A DNA stretch of 53,187 nucleotides from Legionella erythra (lineage in GTDB: Bacteria > Pseudomonadota > Gammaproteobacteria > Legionellales > Legionellaceae): NCBI RefSeq assembly GCF_001467615.1, contig NZ_LNYA01000002.1:1-53187 (forward strand), read 5' to 3'. Positions 35,772 to 45,196 of the stretch are shown here, piece after piece (the stretch's first letter is position 1; each line of letters opens with the position of its first letter). The notes below the pieces were generated by a model that was given only the letters and a program-made list of their open reading frames with translations, had not been told where the DNA came from and made no database searches. Both the position numbers and the translations under genes were made by a program.

Positions 35772-37175
35772 CTATAAATGTTCCGCTGCATAATAAGCAA
35801 GCCTTGAGCGTTCGCCGCGTGTCAGGGTCATGTGGGCGCTATGCTGCCAATGTTTGAAACGATCCACGGCAAAGGTAAGGCCCGAGGTTGTTTCGGTGAG
35901 ATAGGGCGTATCAATCTGTTTGATATCGCCGAGGCAGATGATTTTACTGCCAGGGCCTGCCCGGGTAACCAGGGTTTTAATTTGCTTGGAGGTGAGGTTC
36001 TGCGCTTCGTCAATGATGATAAACCGATTTAAAAACGTGCGGCCGCGCATAAAATTCAGTGAACGGATTTTAATTTTGTTCTGCAATAAATCCTGCGTGG
36101 CATTGCGGCCAAAGGTGCCGCCTTCCTGAGAACTGTGCAGTACCTCGAGGTTATCCATCAAAGCACCCATCCACGGCGTCATTTTTTCTTCTTCAGTACC
36201 GGGTAAAAAACCAATGTCCTCACCCACGGGGATGGTGACGCGCGTCATTAAAATTTCATTGTAGCGGTTCTGATCAAGCACCTGGGTCAAACCAGCGGCA
36301 ATAGTCAGCAAGGTCTTGCCTGTGCCCGCTGAGCCTTGCAGGGTGACAAAATCAATGTCTGGGTCAAGAAGCATATTTAAAGCAAAATTCTGTTCGCGAT
36401 TACGCGCATTGATGCCCCAGACGGAATGCTTGGGTTGGGTAAAATCACGGGCGACCTGTACCACAACGCCGTTGGATTCAATGGTTTTAACCATGGCCTG
36501 GAACTGGTTGTCTTCCGTACTTAAACAATCGTTGTAATTCCATTGATTGGTTAATGGGCCAGTAATGCGGTAAAACGTGCGGCCGTTTTCCTGCCAGGCC
36601 TCCATGTTTTTGGAGTGGCTATCCCAGAAATTGTTTTCAAGGATGTGCAAGCCGCTGTGCAGGAGGTTGACGTCATCCAGCACCTGATCATTGTAATAAT
36701 CTTCGGCAGGAATACCGAGAATACCGGCTTTAATCCTGAGATTAATGTCTTTGGAAATAATGACCACCGCCCGATCGGGGTGTTTTTTCTGTAGACCCAG
36801 GGCCGTGGCGAGCAGGGTATTGTCTGCTTTATGACCCGGTAAAGACGTGGGTCGCAATTGTTCAAATTCATCGGTCTGGAAAAATAGCCGCCCGCTGCTT
36901 TTGACATGTTCAGAAGTCAGGAAACTCGGAATGGGCAGGCCGGCTACGATTTGAGTGTGGCTGGCATTGCTCATCAGCTCCACTAACATGCGGTTGGTTT
37001 GCCGGACGTTGCGTGCGACTTCTGAGAGACCGGTTTTGTGGCTGTCGAGTTCCTCGAGCACCACCATCGGTAAATAAATATCATGCTCCTCAAACCGGTA
37101 TATGGCGGTGGGATCATGCATGAGGATGTTGGTATCCAATACGAACAATTTTCGGCTTTCAGATTTGTTTTCCAT
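35772..37175 (-). CDS. PIN-domain/PhoH-family ATPase
   Basis: The 467-residue protein fuses an N-terminal PIN-type nuclease domain (LFVLDTNILMHDPTAIYRF with Asp, then EELDSHK, and DNTLLATAL) to a C-terminal PhoH ATPase. Walker A is GSAGTGKTLL, and Walker B is FIIDEAQNLTSKQIKTLVTR, followed by a GDIKQIDTPYL segment. This architecture is shared with YlaK-type proteins, predicted RNA-processing ATPases. PIN acidic residues are mostly conserved, so nuclease activity is possible. AGGGA sits six bases before the ATG. Confidence 0.9.
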   Translation of the reverse strand: MENKSESRKLFVLDTNILMHDPTAIYRFEEHDIYLPMVVLEELDSHKTGLSEVARNVRQTNRMLVELMSNASHTQIVAGLPIPSFLTSEHVKSSGRLFFQTDEFEQLRPTSLPGHKADNTLLATALGLQKKHPDRAVVIISKDINLRIKAGILGIPAEDYYNDQVLDDVNLLHSGLHILENNFWDSHSKNMEAWQENGRTFYRITGPLTNQWNYNDCLSTEDNQFQAMVKTIESNGVVVQVARDFTQPKHSVWGINARNREQNFALNMLLDPDIDFVTLQGSAGTGKTLLTIAAGLTQVLDQNRYNEILMTRVTIPVGEDIGFLPGTEEEKMTPWMGALMDNLEVLHSSQEGGTFGRNATQDLLQNKIKIRSLNFMRGRTFLNRFIIIDEAQNLTSKQIKTLVTRAGPGSKIICLGDIKQIDTPYLTETTSGLTFAVDRFKHWQHSAHMTLTRGERSRLAYYAAEHL

Positions 37176-37232
37176 GAGAATCCCTGTCTACTAAGTCAAT
37201 TTATTGTGATAAGGGTGAGGGGTACAGTCAAG

Positions 37233-37283
37233 TGAATTCATGAAGGTGGCGAAGATTAGGTTGCTTGAGGTTTGAATTCATGA
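37233..37283. repeat. Two direct TGAATTCATGA motifs 40 bp apart
   Basis: TGAATTCATGA occurs at 37233-37243 and 37273-37283, exactly 40 bp apart. Within each copy lie the palindromes GAATTC and TCATGA. They sit in a 305-base gap between the PhoH and bcp genes and could be an operator for a dimeric regulator acting four helical turns apart. This is suggestive only. Confidence 0.35.
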
Positions 37284-37350
37284 GGTACTTGGTGAGCTCG
37301 CGTAACCCATCGTTTGCTGTGGCTTTTGAGCCAGGAACCCACGGTATAAA

Positions 37351-37446
37351 TAGACTCGTGACTTAGAAGGATCGCAGATTTCCAAAACCGGCCATTTTTT
37401 GAGACAGCAATACCCATTGCAAAATCTGCGATGGGTTGCGTTTTTT
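37351..37446 (+). ncRNA. Candidate small RNA with intrinsic terminator
   Basis: A TATAAA box lies at 37345-37350 with no good -35. Downstream, ATCGCAGATTT (37371-37381) is complementary to AAATCTGCGAT (37422-37432). A terminator-like stem, GCAA..CCCAT (left arm near 37408) with ATGGG..TTGC (right arm to 37439), is followed by GTTTTTTAT (37440-37448). No plus-strand coding region lies upstream, so the terminator would end a short transcript of about 95 nucleotides. The two pairings overlap by a few bases, so they may be alternative folds. Confidence 0.45.
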
Positions 37447-37480
37447 ATAATAACTTACAATGACTCGCTCCCTTACTCTG

Positions 37481-37945
37481 TTATTGCTGGAGTGATTTAA
37501 GCACGGCCAGCACCTCATCAACATGCCCGGGTACGCTGACCTTGCGCCATTGCTGCCGCAGAACGCCCTGCGGGTCGATAAGGAAAGTGCTGCGCTCGAT
37601 GCCGCGTACTTCTTTGCCATACAGTGATTTCATTTTAATGACATCAAAAAGCCGACAGATGGCTTCGTCGTTGTCGCTGATTAAGTCGAAGGGAAATTGC
37701 TGATTGCATTTAAAGTTGTCATGGGATTTCAGTGAATCACGGGAAATACCAAAGATTTCAGCATTTAATGCCTGGAAATCAGGATAAGCGTCGCGAAAAT
37801 TTTGTCCTTCCACCGTACAGCCCGGCGTAGAATCCTTGGGGTAAAAATAAAGCACAACCCATTTCCCCTGATAGTCATTTAAGTTCGCTGCAAGACCATT
37901 GGTTGCAGTAAACGAAAAAGCAGGGATTTTTTCACCAATATTCAT
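37481..37945 (-). CDS. bcp: Thiol peroxidase of the BCP/PrxQ family
   Basis: The 154-residue enzyme reduces peroxides, using a peroxidatic Cys in DSTPGCTVEGQNFRDAYPDF (the family block, TPGCT). The typical resolving Cys five residues later (CTVxxC in E. coli Bcp) is Gln here, so it behaves as a one-Cys variant or uses another Cys. The downstream DNDEAICRLFDVIK and ERSTFLIDPQGVLRQQWRKV are standard. AAGGATA precedes the ATG. The 305 bases between this gene and the PhoH gene hold the candidate small RNA. Confidence 0.9.
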   Translation of the reverse strand: MNIGEKIPAFSFTATNGLAANLNDYQGKWVVLYFYPKDSTPGCTVEGQNFRDAYPDFQALNAEIFGISRDSLKSHDNFKCNQQFPFDLISDNDEAICRLFDVIKMKSLYGKEVRGIERSTFLIDPQGVLRQQWRKVSVPGHVDEVLAVLKSLQQ

Positions 37946-38058
37946 TGTATATCTTATCCTTACGTAGCGTGGTATTTATTCTAAAATACACGAGAACAGC
38001 CAAGCCTGCAAAGCCGCTCAAGTTATGCACGTCATGCGGACAGAATTGCTTTCTGGTG

Positions 38059-38064
38059 TATAAT
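38059..38064 (+). promoter_or_regulatory. Extended -10 box upstream of smpB
   Basis: A perfect TATAAT occurs at 38059-38064, 33 bases before the smpB start, preceded by a TG. The -35 region is weak, fitting an extended -10 promoter. Confidence 0.55.
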
Positions 38065-38096
38065 CTCCCTCTTTGTTAAATAATGATAAGCAGATT

Positions 38097-38567
38097 ATGA
38101 CTACTCACAAGGCGTCGGACGGCTCCATTGCCGTCAATAAAAAGGCGCGGTTTGATTATTTTATCGAGGATGAATTCGAGGCGGGCATGGTGCTTGAAGG
38201 GTGGGAGGTCAAAAGCCTTCGCGCCGGGAAGATTAACCTGTCCGATGCCCACGTGATTATTAAATACGGCGAAGCGTTTTTACTCGGCGCCCAAATTCAG
38301 CCCTTACCGACAGCCTCTGCCCACACACTGCCCGACGCAACCCGCACGCGTAAGCTATTATTAAATAGGCGTGAATTGAATAGGCTGATTGGCAGTGTTG
38401 AGCGGCAAGGTTACACCATTGTTCCGTTGTCGCTTTACTGGAACAGCAAAAACCGCGTCAAAATCAAAATCGCGCTGGCGAAGGGTAAAAAAACCCATGA
38501 CAAGCGGGATACGATTAAAGATCGCGATTGGCAACGTGACCGCGCCCGATTGCTCAAAAAGAAATAA
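38097..38567 (+). CDS. smpB: SsrA-binding protein SmpB
   Basis: The 156-residue protein binds tmRNA and brings it to stalled ribosomes for trans-translation. It has the SmpB OB-fold start [40 protein letters not shown], the [11 protein letters not shown] block and the C-terminal [25 protein letters not shown] tail that enters the decoding centre. Length and composition are typical. I start at the ATG at 38097; a TTG 24 bases earlier is in frame. Confidence 0.96.
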   Translation: MTTHKASDGSIAVNKKARFDYFIEDEFEAGMVLEGWEVKSLRAGKINLSDAHVIIKYGEAFLLGAQIQPLPTASAHTLPDATRTRKLLLNRRELNRLIGSVERQGYTIVPLSLYWNSKNRVKIKIALAKGKKTHDKRDTIKDRDWQRDRARLLKKK

Positions 38568-38580
38568 CTGACCCCATGCG

Positions 38581-38608
38581 TTGACAAGCGTATACTGTCA
38601 GGGATAAT
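38581..38608 (+). promoter_or_regulatory. Sigma-70-type promoter of the GDSL lipase gene
   Basis: TTGACA at 38581-38586 and GATAAT at 38603-38608 are separated by 16 bases. This leaves a leader of about 105 bases before the next start codon, with AGGAGA at 38710-38715. Confidence 0.65.
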
Positions 38609-38719
38609 GGGGGTAAGTTGCTAGAAATTTGCTGCAAGTTTTTTTCACGCGTGAACCTGACTGAGTAATTTCTATCGCATTGCAGGGATTCAATGGATTA
38701 ATGATTCTAAGGAGAGATC

Positions 38720-40006
38720 ATGTCTAATTTTGCCAGACTCTGTAAATGGTTATGCCTTGCGCTCGTCTGTGTGCCTCTTTCGCTTCACGCTGGTAAAACC
38801 ATCCAGGCCATGGTGGTTTTTGGCGACAGCCTGTCTGATACGGGCAATACCACCCATCTGCTTAAAAGTTTAAGGCAGGAAGAAAGCCCTGCCTATCTGG
38901 TACGCCCCTTAAAAGTCTTTGTCATCAATAAAATGACCGAATTTGCCTATGATTATTATGTTCCGCAAATGGTTCTTGATGCCGGCATTGAGATAGTCAA
39001 TAACTATTTCGATACGGAATTCGGGCCATTTTTAGCGTCAGTAATCAGTAAAGTGAGGAAGGTCCCAGTTCTACCCGGTGACCCCTATTGGCAAAATCAT
39101 TTCTCCAATGGCCGCGTCTGGAATGAATACTTGGCCCCCATGCTGGCCCTTGACCGTGAAGATCAGGATGATTTCAGCAATCAGGCGTTCGGCGGCAGCT
39201 GGGCTGTGACGTATGATTATCAACTGACCGTATGGAACCTTATCCGCCATCCGTTAAATACATTAAAGACATTGATTGTCGGTAAATTGATTCCACCCAG
39301 TCTGGGCTTAACCGTACAGGCTTATCTGTTAATGAATGAAGTCCTGGATGATCGCACAGCCTATTTCGTCTTCACTGGCGCCAATGATTACCTGAATGTG
39401 CTGGTGTTTGAAGACAATTATAACCCAGCGGTGATGAGCGCCTACATTGATAATGTCCTTGACGGCATTATGTCTGGCGTGCATAAATTGACCAAAGCCG
39501 GGGCGCGGCATGTCATCATCATGGGTTTGCCAGACGTTGGCCTGACGCCGAAATTTGTTCACACCACGGACAGACCGGTCTTGAGCGCGGCCATTAAGCT
39601 GCATAATGAGCGCTTGGCGGCCCGTGTCGAAACCCTGCGTCAGGCCCAACCCGAGGTTAATTTTCTCTACATCGACATTAACCCGTTTTTACAAAAAGCG
39701 TTGGATCATCCAGAGGATTATGGATTGACTAATATCACGGATGCCTGTATTGATGTCAAATTGCCTATGTTTGGTGCATTTGCCGCATCGCCTTATGCAC
39801 GCAACTACGTGCTGCTGTATGCTCAGGTTCTGCAATACCGTGATGCAAGCTTTAAGCGCGGTGAACGTAATTATCATGTTTGTGATACGCCGGATAACTA
39901 CCTGTTCTGGGATGAAATTCACCCGACAACACGCGCTCATCGTTACCTGGCTTATGAAATTTGCGAGGTGATGAAAGCCAATGGTTATAAAACTAATTGC
40001 CAATAA
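38720..40006 (+). CDS. plaC: Secreted GDSL lysophospholipase/acyltransferase (PlaC-type)
   Basis: The 428-residue protein has a signal peptide ending SLHAG. GDSL block I is VVFGDSLSDTGNT (nucleophile Ser), block III has the Asn in FTGANDYLN, and the C-terminal block V DEIHPTTRAH carries Asp and His. Conserved Cys pairs near the C-terminus (ITDACIDVK and YHVCDTPDN) are those of the PlaC group, where a disulfide loop limits activity until a protease acts. PlaC of L. pneumophila moves acyl groups to cholesterol and is secreted by type II secretion. The family call is firm; PlaC rather than PlaA or PlaD rests on length and Cys pattern and is less certain. Confidence 0.85.
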   Translation: MSNFARLCKWLCLALVCVPLSLHAGKTIQAMVVFGDSLSDTGNTTHLLKSLRQEESPAYLVRPLKVFVINKMTEFAYDYYVPQMVLDAGIEIVNNYFDTEFGPFLASVISKVRKVPVLPGDPYWQNHFSNGRVWNEYLAPMLALDREDQDDFSNQAFGGSWAVTYDYQLTVWNLIRHPLNTLKTLIVGKLIPPSLGLTVQAYLLMNEVLDDRTAYFVFTGANDYLNVLVFEDNYNPAVMSAYIDNVLDGIMSGVHKLTKAGARHVIIMGLPDVGLTPKFVHTTDRPVLSAAIKLHNERLAARVETLRQAQPEVNFLYIDINPFLQKALDHPEDYGLTNITDACIDVKLPMFGAFAASPYARNYVLLYAQVLQYRDASFKRGERNYHVCDTPDNYLFWDEIHPTTRAHRYLAYEICEVMKANGYKTNCQ

Positions 40007-40070
40007 CCGTCTACTATTTAGTATATCCTCGGTATTGTGGCATACTTGGCCATTTTTTAAATGATTGAGG

Positions 40071-40096
40071 CACCGGCATGCAAGGGCATGCCGGTG
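40071..40096 (+). promoter_or_regulatory. Strong hairpin in the glmS leader
   Basis: CACCGGCATGC at 40071-40081 and GCATGCCGGTG at 40086-40096 form a perfect 11-bp stem with a four-base loop, 34 bases before glmS. No T-run follows, so a leader role or a T-less terminator of the upstream gene are both possible. It is not a glmS ribozyme, which is a Gram-positive element. Confidence 0.5.
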
Positions 40097-40130
40097 AACT
40101 GCCAAAAAGAATTTGGGTAAGGAGTGAATT

Positions 40131-41945
40131 ATGTGCGGGATCATGGGGGCAACCTCTCAACGTGATATCAGCAAAGTATTACTGGAAGGCTTAAGGCGTC
40201 TGGAATACCGCGGTTATGATTCTGCCGGCATTGCAGTCATTGATAAGTCAGGCCGATTGAAGCGCGTTCGAATCCAGGGCAAAGTCCAGGCATTGGCTGA
40301 CGCCATGCAGGAAGTATCCGTTCATGGCACAACCGGTATCGCGCATACCCGCTGGGCAACCCATGGCAAACCCTGCGAAGAAAATGCCCATCCTCACCTG
40401 TCCCATGATGAGATTGCCGTAGTGCACAATGGCATCATTGAAAACTATGAATCCCTGCGTAAAAAATTGCAAAACGCCGGCTATCAGTTTAATTCCGAAA
40501 CCGATTCGGAAGTGGCTGCTCATTTGATCCATTTCCATTATCAACAGCATGAAAACCTGTTGACTGCGGTCCAGGATGCCGCGGCGGAGATGCATGGCGC
40601 CTTTGCTTTGGGTGTTATCCACCAGAAGCGGCCGCAGGAGCTGGTTGCGGTACGCAAAGGCAGTCCGCTGGTTGTCGGAATGGGCATCGGCGAACAATTT
40701 ATTGCCTCGGATCCGCTGGCGCTGCGATCGTTTGCGCAATCGGTCATTTTTCTTGATGAAGGCGATAGTGCCTTGCTAACCGCTAATGAAATCCATGTCT
40801 TTGACATCAATAAAAAATCAGTGCAACGGCAGCAGCATCCGCTTGATGATGATAATCAAACGGCCACCAAGGGCAATTATCGCCACTTTATGCTCAAAGA
40901 AATTCACGAGCAGAGCAAAGTGCTTGCCGATACGCTGGAAGGACGGATTGTCAGTCTGGATGTACTGAAGGCCAGTTTTGGTGAACATGCCGCCGCGATT
41001 TTTCCGCACGTCAGGCAGATTCACATTGTCGCCTGCGGTACCAGTTATCATGCCGGTCTGACGGCGCGCTATTGGCTGGAATCCTTAACGGGCCTGCCCA
41101 CCCAGGTTGAAATTGCCAGCGAATACCGCTACCGGGATGTGGTCGTTGGTGATAAAACGCTGTTTATTGCCATTTCACAATCCGGTGAAACAGCCGATAC
41201 GCTCGCCGCGCTGTATAAAGCAAAATCTTTAAATTATTTATCCACTTTAGCCATTTGTAATGTGGCCACCAGCACGCTGGTGCGGGAAGCCGAATGCGTT
41301 TTCCTGACGCGCGCCGGCATCGAAATCGGGGTGGCCTCTACCAAAGCCTTTACGACCCAATTGGCGGCTTTGCTGATGCTGTCAGCCGCGTTATGCCGCG
41401 ATGAACGGGCAAAGACGGTATTGGCGCAGTTGCAGGAACTGCCCGCCTGTTGCGAACGGGCATTGAAAATGAACAAAACCATTGAGTCTCTGTCTGCTCT
41501 CTTTGTCAATAAATCGCACACCTTGTTTTTGGGACGAGGCGTACAGTATCCTGTCGCGCTGGAAGGGGCCTTGAAGCTCAAGGAAATTTCCTATATCCAC
41601 GCGGAAGCGTATCCAGCCGGTGAGTTGAAGCACGGTCCATTAGCATTGGTAGATAATGAAATGCCGGTTATTGCGGTGGCACCCAATGATGAATTGTTGG
41701 ATAAACTGAAATCCAATCTTCATGAAGTGAGCGCCCGCGGCGGCCAATTGGTGGTTTTTGTGGATGATTCCCAGGTTTGGGAGCCCAACGGCGCCCGCCT
41801 GATTCCCGTGCCTTCCTGCGGCCAGTGGGTGGCACCCATTGTGTATACCATTCCGCTGCAGTTATTAGCCTATCATGTGGCAGTGGCGAAAGGGACTGAT
41901 GTGGATCAGCCGCGTAATCTCGCCAAATCGGTGACGGTGGAGTGA
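40131..41945 (+). CDS. glmS: Glutamine-fructose-6-phosphate aminotransferase
   Basis: The 604-residue enzyme makes glucosamine-6-phosphate from fructose-6-phosphate and glutamine, the first step toward UDP-GlcNAc. The glutaminase domain starts at the nucleophile Cys (MCGIMGAT) and has RRLEYRGYDSAGIAV and TRWATHG. Two SIS domains follow (HIVACGTSYHAGLTARYWLE, SQSGETADTLAAL, SKAFTTQLAALLML), and the C-terminus is PRNLAKSVTVE. AAGGAG precedes the ATG. Its stop overlaps the GTG start of tpm, indicating coupling. Confidence 0.97.
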   Translation: MCGIMGATSQRDISKVLLEGLRRLEYRGYDSAGIAVIDKSGRLKRVRIQGKVQALADAMQEVSVHGTTGIAHTRWATHGKPCEENAHPHLSHDEIAVVHNGIIENYESLRKKLQNAGYQFNSETDSEVAAHLIHFHYQQHENLLTAVQDAAAEMHGAFALGVIHQKRPQELVAVRKGSPLVVGMGIGEQFIASDPLALRSFAQSVIFLDEGDSALLTANEIHVFDINKKSVQRQQHPLDDDNQTATKGNYRHFMLKEIHEQSKVLADTLEGRIVSLDVLKASFGEHAAAIFPHVRQIHIVACGTSYHAGLTARYWLESLTGLPTQVEIASEYRYRDVVVGDKTLFIAISQSGETADTLAALYKAKSLNYLSTLAICNVATSTLVREAECVFLTRAGIEIGVASTKAFTTQLAALLMLSAALCRDERAKTVLAQLQELPACCERALKMNKTIESLSALFVNKSHTLFLGRGVQYPVALEGALKLKEISYIHAEAYPAGELKHGPLALVDNEMPVIAVAPNDELLDKLKSNLHEVSARGGQLVVFVDDSQVWEPNGARLIPVPSCGQWVAPIVYTIPLQLLAYHVAVAKGTDVDQPRNLAKSVTVE

Positions 41946-42613
41946 ATAAGGGAAAACAATTCTGGCATGAGCTGTGGGAAAGCGGCAATCTGCCGTTCCA
42001 CCGCCTCGCAGTCAATGAGGACTTAATTGAATTCTGGTCGTTCCTGCAGACCGCCGCTAAACCCACGATTCTGGTTCCCTTATGCGGCAAGAGCCTGGAT
42101 TTGCTGTGGTTGGTTGAGCAGGGGGCTGCGGTGACCGGCATTGAATTAAGCGAGCTGGCCGTTCAGCAACTGGCCGCTGAAAGCCGGATCCCGCTAAAGC
42201 CGCAAAGGATTGAGCATGGTTTGTGTTATTCATCGCCTGCGCTATCCATATGGGTCCATGACATTTTTACACTGCCCAAGCACTGCATAGAACCGGTTGA
42301 CGGCGTTTATGATCGCGGCGCGCTTGTTGCTTTGCCCGCGTCTTTGCGTCCTGCTTATGCTCAACGCTGCCTTAACTGGCTAAAGGCAGGCGGTCGTATT
42401 CTGCTTAAAACCTTAACCTATGATGAGGCGCTGATGGCCGGGCCGCCTTACCATGTCGGCGCCGATGAATTGATGGACCTGTACCCCGGCTGCACGCTTA
42501 AGTTACTGAAGAAAAGCCAACGCCGCATGGAAGACTCGGACTCCCTGTTTCTACGAGGCTTAAGGGATGTTGTCGATTATGTCTGGTTAATAGAACAGGG
42601 CAAACGCCGCTAG
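41942..42613 (+). CDS. tpm: Thiopurine S-methyltransferase
   Basis: The 223-residue SAM-dependent enzyme shows the TPMT blocks: FWHELWESGNLPFHRLAVNEDL, a nucleotide-binding ILVPLCGKSLDLLWLVEQGAAVTGIELSE, and VYDRGALVALPASLRPAY. Bacterial TPMTs methylate thiopurines and also selenium and tellurium oxyanions. Start is GTG, overlapping the glmS stop by four bases. A hairpin TGCGCAC/GTGCGCA at 42643-42661 lies 30 bases after the stop, without a T-run. Confidence 0.92.
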   Translation: MNKGKQFWHELWESGNLPFHRLAVNEDLIEFWSFLQTAAKPTILVPLCGKSLDLLWLVEQGAAVTGIELSELAVQQLAAESRIPLKPQRIEHGLCYSSPALSIWVHDIFTLPKHCIEPVDGVYDRGALVALPASLRPAYAQRCLNWLKAGGRILLKTLTYDEALMAGPPYHVGADELMDLYPGCTLKLLKKSQRRMEDSDSLFLRGLRDVVDYVWLIEQGKRR

Positions 42614-42783
42614 CGTGTGTCACCTAATCAAATGGCCTGCTTTGCGCACGTTATGTGCGCACCATTCACCTGATAGCGATTCAGGATCGCGCGGATTCTG
42701 TGCATAAGGTACAGCAGACAGGCAAAAAAGACCTTTTTAGTGTTCAAAATCCAGGCGCTATTACCCGGGTTAATTGAAAGGAT

Positions 42784-42813
42784 TTAACCAAAGGCGGCAA
42801 AGTAGTATATAAT
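42784..42813 (+). promoter_or_regulatory. Probable promoter of tex
   Basis: TTAACC at 42784-42789 and TATAAT at 42808-42813 are separated by 18 bases. The -10 is perfect. The leader is about 35 bases to the ATG at 42853, with GGGGA just upstream. Confidence 0.6.
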
Positions 42814-42852
42814 GCCTTCGTTTTTTTTATCATCATGTTTTCGGGGAACTGA

Positions 42853-45195
42853 ATGAGTCAAGAGATGTTGTCTACGGCAGCGACAATTGCCCAGGAACTT
42901 AAAGTAAAGGTGTCGCAGGTAGAAACTGCCATTCGCCTGTTGGATGAAGGCGCAACCGTACCTTTTATTGCCCGCTATCGTAAAGAAGCGACCGAAGGTC
43001 TCGATGACACCCAATTAAGACAACTGGCTGAGCGCCTGCTTTATCTGCGTGAACTGGATGAGCGCCGTGCTGTTATTCTGCAGTCCATCCGCGACCAGGA
43101 GAAATTGACGCCGGAACTTGAGCAGGCCATTCTGGCAGCGGATACCAAAACCCGGCTTGAAGATCTTTACCTCCCGCATCGCCCCAAACGACGCACCAAG
43201 GCGCAACTGGCTCGAGAAGCCGGCCTTGAGCCGCTGGCGATGACTCTCTGGCAGGAGCCCAGCCATGATCCCGAAACGCATGCGCAGCAATTTCTAAATG
43301 CCGAGGCTGGCATTGCCGACACAAAAGCCGCTCTGGAAGGCGCAAGACAGATTTTAATGGAGCAGTTTGCCGAAGATCCGGAATTACTCAACGAACTAAG
43401 AGAATACCTGTGGCAACACGCTGTGCTTAAATCCACTGGAGAAGCCAAGGATAAAAAAGACGCGGCCAATAAATTTTCCGACTATTTTGATTACGCCGAA
43501 CCAATTAAAAAAATCCCCTCGCACCGCGCGCTGGCATTATTCCGCGGCCGTCGCGAAAGCGTTTTGCAAATCAGCCTGCACCTGGTGGACGATCCGGAGT
43601 ACGGCGAGAAAAAGGTGGCTGGTTATTTCAATATCACGCAGCAGGGGCGCGCAGCAGACAGCTGGTTGCTTGATACGGTGCGTATGACCTGGAAAATTAA
43701 ATTATTCACCAAACTGGAGCTGGAGTTACTCGCTCGTTTACGTGAGTCAGCCGATGAAGAGGCGATTCAGGTGTTCGCCCGTAATCTCCGCGGACTGCTA
43801 CTGGCCGCCCCAGCGGGTCCCCGCATCACCATTGGCCTTGATCCCGGTATACGCACGGGCGTGAAGGTGGTGGTCGTGGATATGACCGGCAAGGTGCTGG
43901 ACTATACTACGGTTTTCCCTTTTGCTCCGCAAAATGAATGGCATCAAGCCATTGCTGAACTGGCTAAACTGGCTGCCAAATATAATGTAAACCTAATCAG
44001 TATTGGCAATGGCACCGGTTCTCGTGAAACCGAACGGCTGGTTGCGGATATGATTAAAATGTATCCCGATTTGAAATTAACCAAGGTACTGGTCAGCGAA
44101 GCCGGTGCGTCAGTTTATTCCGCCTCCGAACTGGCGGCGAATGAATTTCCTGATTTGGATGTCAGTTTGCGAGGTGCTGTGTCCATTGCCAGGCGGTTGC
44201 AGGATCCCTTAGCCGAATTGGTAAAAATTGAACCAAAGGCCATTGGCGTTGGCCAATACCAGCATGACGTCAATCAGACCCGTTTAGCCCGTAGCCTGGA
44301 TGGGGTGGTCGAGGATTGCGTGAATGCGGTTGGGGTCGACGTAAATACCGCGTCGGTCGCCTTGCTGACCCGTGTTTCTGGCTTAAACGAAACTCTGGCA
44401 AAAAATTTGGTCGAATACCGCGATCAGCATGGCGTCTTTGTTGACCGTAACCAGTTGAAGCAGGTGCCGCGTATGGGCGAAAAGACCTTCCAGCAGGCAG
44501 CAGGCTTTCTACGCATCATGAATGGCAGCAACCCGCTGGATGCTTCCGCTGTTCACCCGGAGGCCTATGCTTTGGTTGAGCGAATTCTTGCGGATAAAAA
44601 CATGACGATCGCGCGCGTGATTGGCAATCATGATCTGCTAACCAGCGTCAATGCGGCTGACTACGTCGATGAGCAATTTGGATTACCAACTGTGCGTGAC
44701 GTGCTGCGCGAATTGGAAAAACCCGGTCGCGATCCACGCCCTGAATTCAAGACTGTTAACTTTAAAGAAGGCGTTGAAGACATCAGCCACCTGGAAGAAG
44801 GCATGATTCTGGAAGGGGTGATCAGTAACGTCACCAATTTCGGTGCATTTGTGGATATCGGCGTTCATCAGGATGGGTTAGTGCATATTTCCGCCATGAC
44901 CAATCGGTTCATTACCGATCCACACACGGTGGTCAAAGCCGGTGATATCGTGACAGTCAAAGTGGTTGAAGTGGATAAGGAGCGTCGTCGTATTGGTTTG
45001 AGCATGAAACTGGATGAGGCGAGACCCGCTGTTGTGCAGAAGAAAACCAGCAAGCCGCAGGCTAAAAAAGCGCCGGTGGTAAAAAAAGACCATGCGCGCA
45101 AAAAAGAAGACAAGCGGCAGGTGCAACCCGCCAAAAAGGGTGTTTTTAACACCGCGATGGCGGATGCCCTGGCTAAACTGAAACAAGGATCATAA
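42853..45195 (+). CDS. tex: Transcription accessory protein Tex
   Basis: The 780-residue protein has the Tex order: N-terminal helical region ([26 protein letters not shown]), YqgF-like domain ([18 protein letters not shown]), helix-hairpin-helix pair ([33 protein letters not shown]), and a C-terminal S1 RNA-binding domain ([33 protein letters not shown]). It ends in a Lys-rich tail. Tex binds RNA and affects transcription. The yciA gene starts one base after its stop. Confidence 0.95.
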   Translation: MSQEMLSTAATIAQELKVKVSQVETAIRLLDEGATVPFIARYRKEATEGLDDTQLRQLAERLLYLRELDERRAVILQSIRDQEKLTPELEQAILAADTKTRLEDLYLPHRPKRRTKAQLAREAGLEPLAMTLWQEPSHDPETHAQQFLNAEAGIADTKAALEGARQILMEQFAEDPELLNELREYLWQHAVLKSTGEAKDKKDAANKFSDYFDYAEPIKKIPSHRALALFRGRRESVLQISLHLVDDPEYGEKKVAGYFNITQQGRAADSWLLDTVRMTWKIKLFTKLELELLARLRESADEEAIQVFARNLRGLLLAAPAGPRITIGLDPGIRTGVKVVVVDMTGKVLDYTTVFPFAPQNEWHQAIAELAKLAAKYNVNLISIGNGTGSRETERLVADMIKMYPDLKLTKVLVSEAGASVYSASELAANEFPDLDVSLRGAVSIARRLQDPLAELVKIEPKAIGVGQYQHDVNQTRLARSLDGVVEDCVNAVGVDVNTASVALLTRVSGLNETLAKNLVEYRDQHGVFVDRNQLKQVPRMGEKTFQQAAGFLRIMNGSNPLDASAVHPEAYALVERILADKNMTIARVIGNHDLLTSVNAADYVDEQFGLPTVRDVLRELEKPGRDPRPEFKTVNFKEGVEDISHLEEGMILEGVISNVTNFGAFVDIGVHQDGLVHISAMTNRFITDPHTVVKAGDIVTVKVVEVDKERRRIGLSMKLDEARPAVVQKKTSKPQAKKAPVVKKDHARKKEDKRQVQPAKKGVFNTAMADALAKLKQGS

Positions 45196-45196
45196 C

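Noticed and set aside
40071-40096. glmS ribozyme
   Set aside because: The hairpin is simple and the ribozyme is a Gram-positive element with a larger fold; it is not present.
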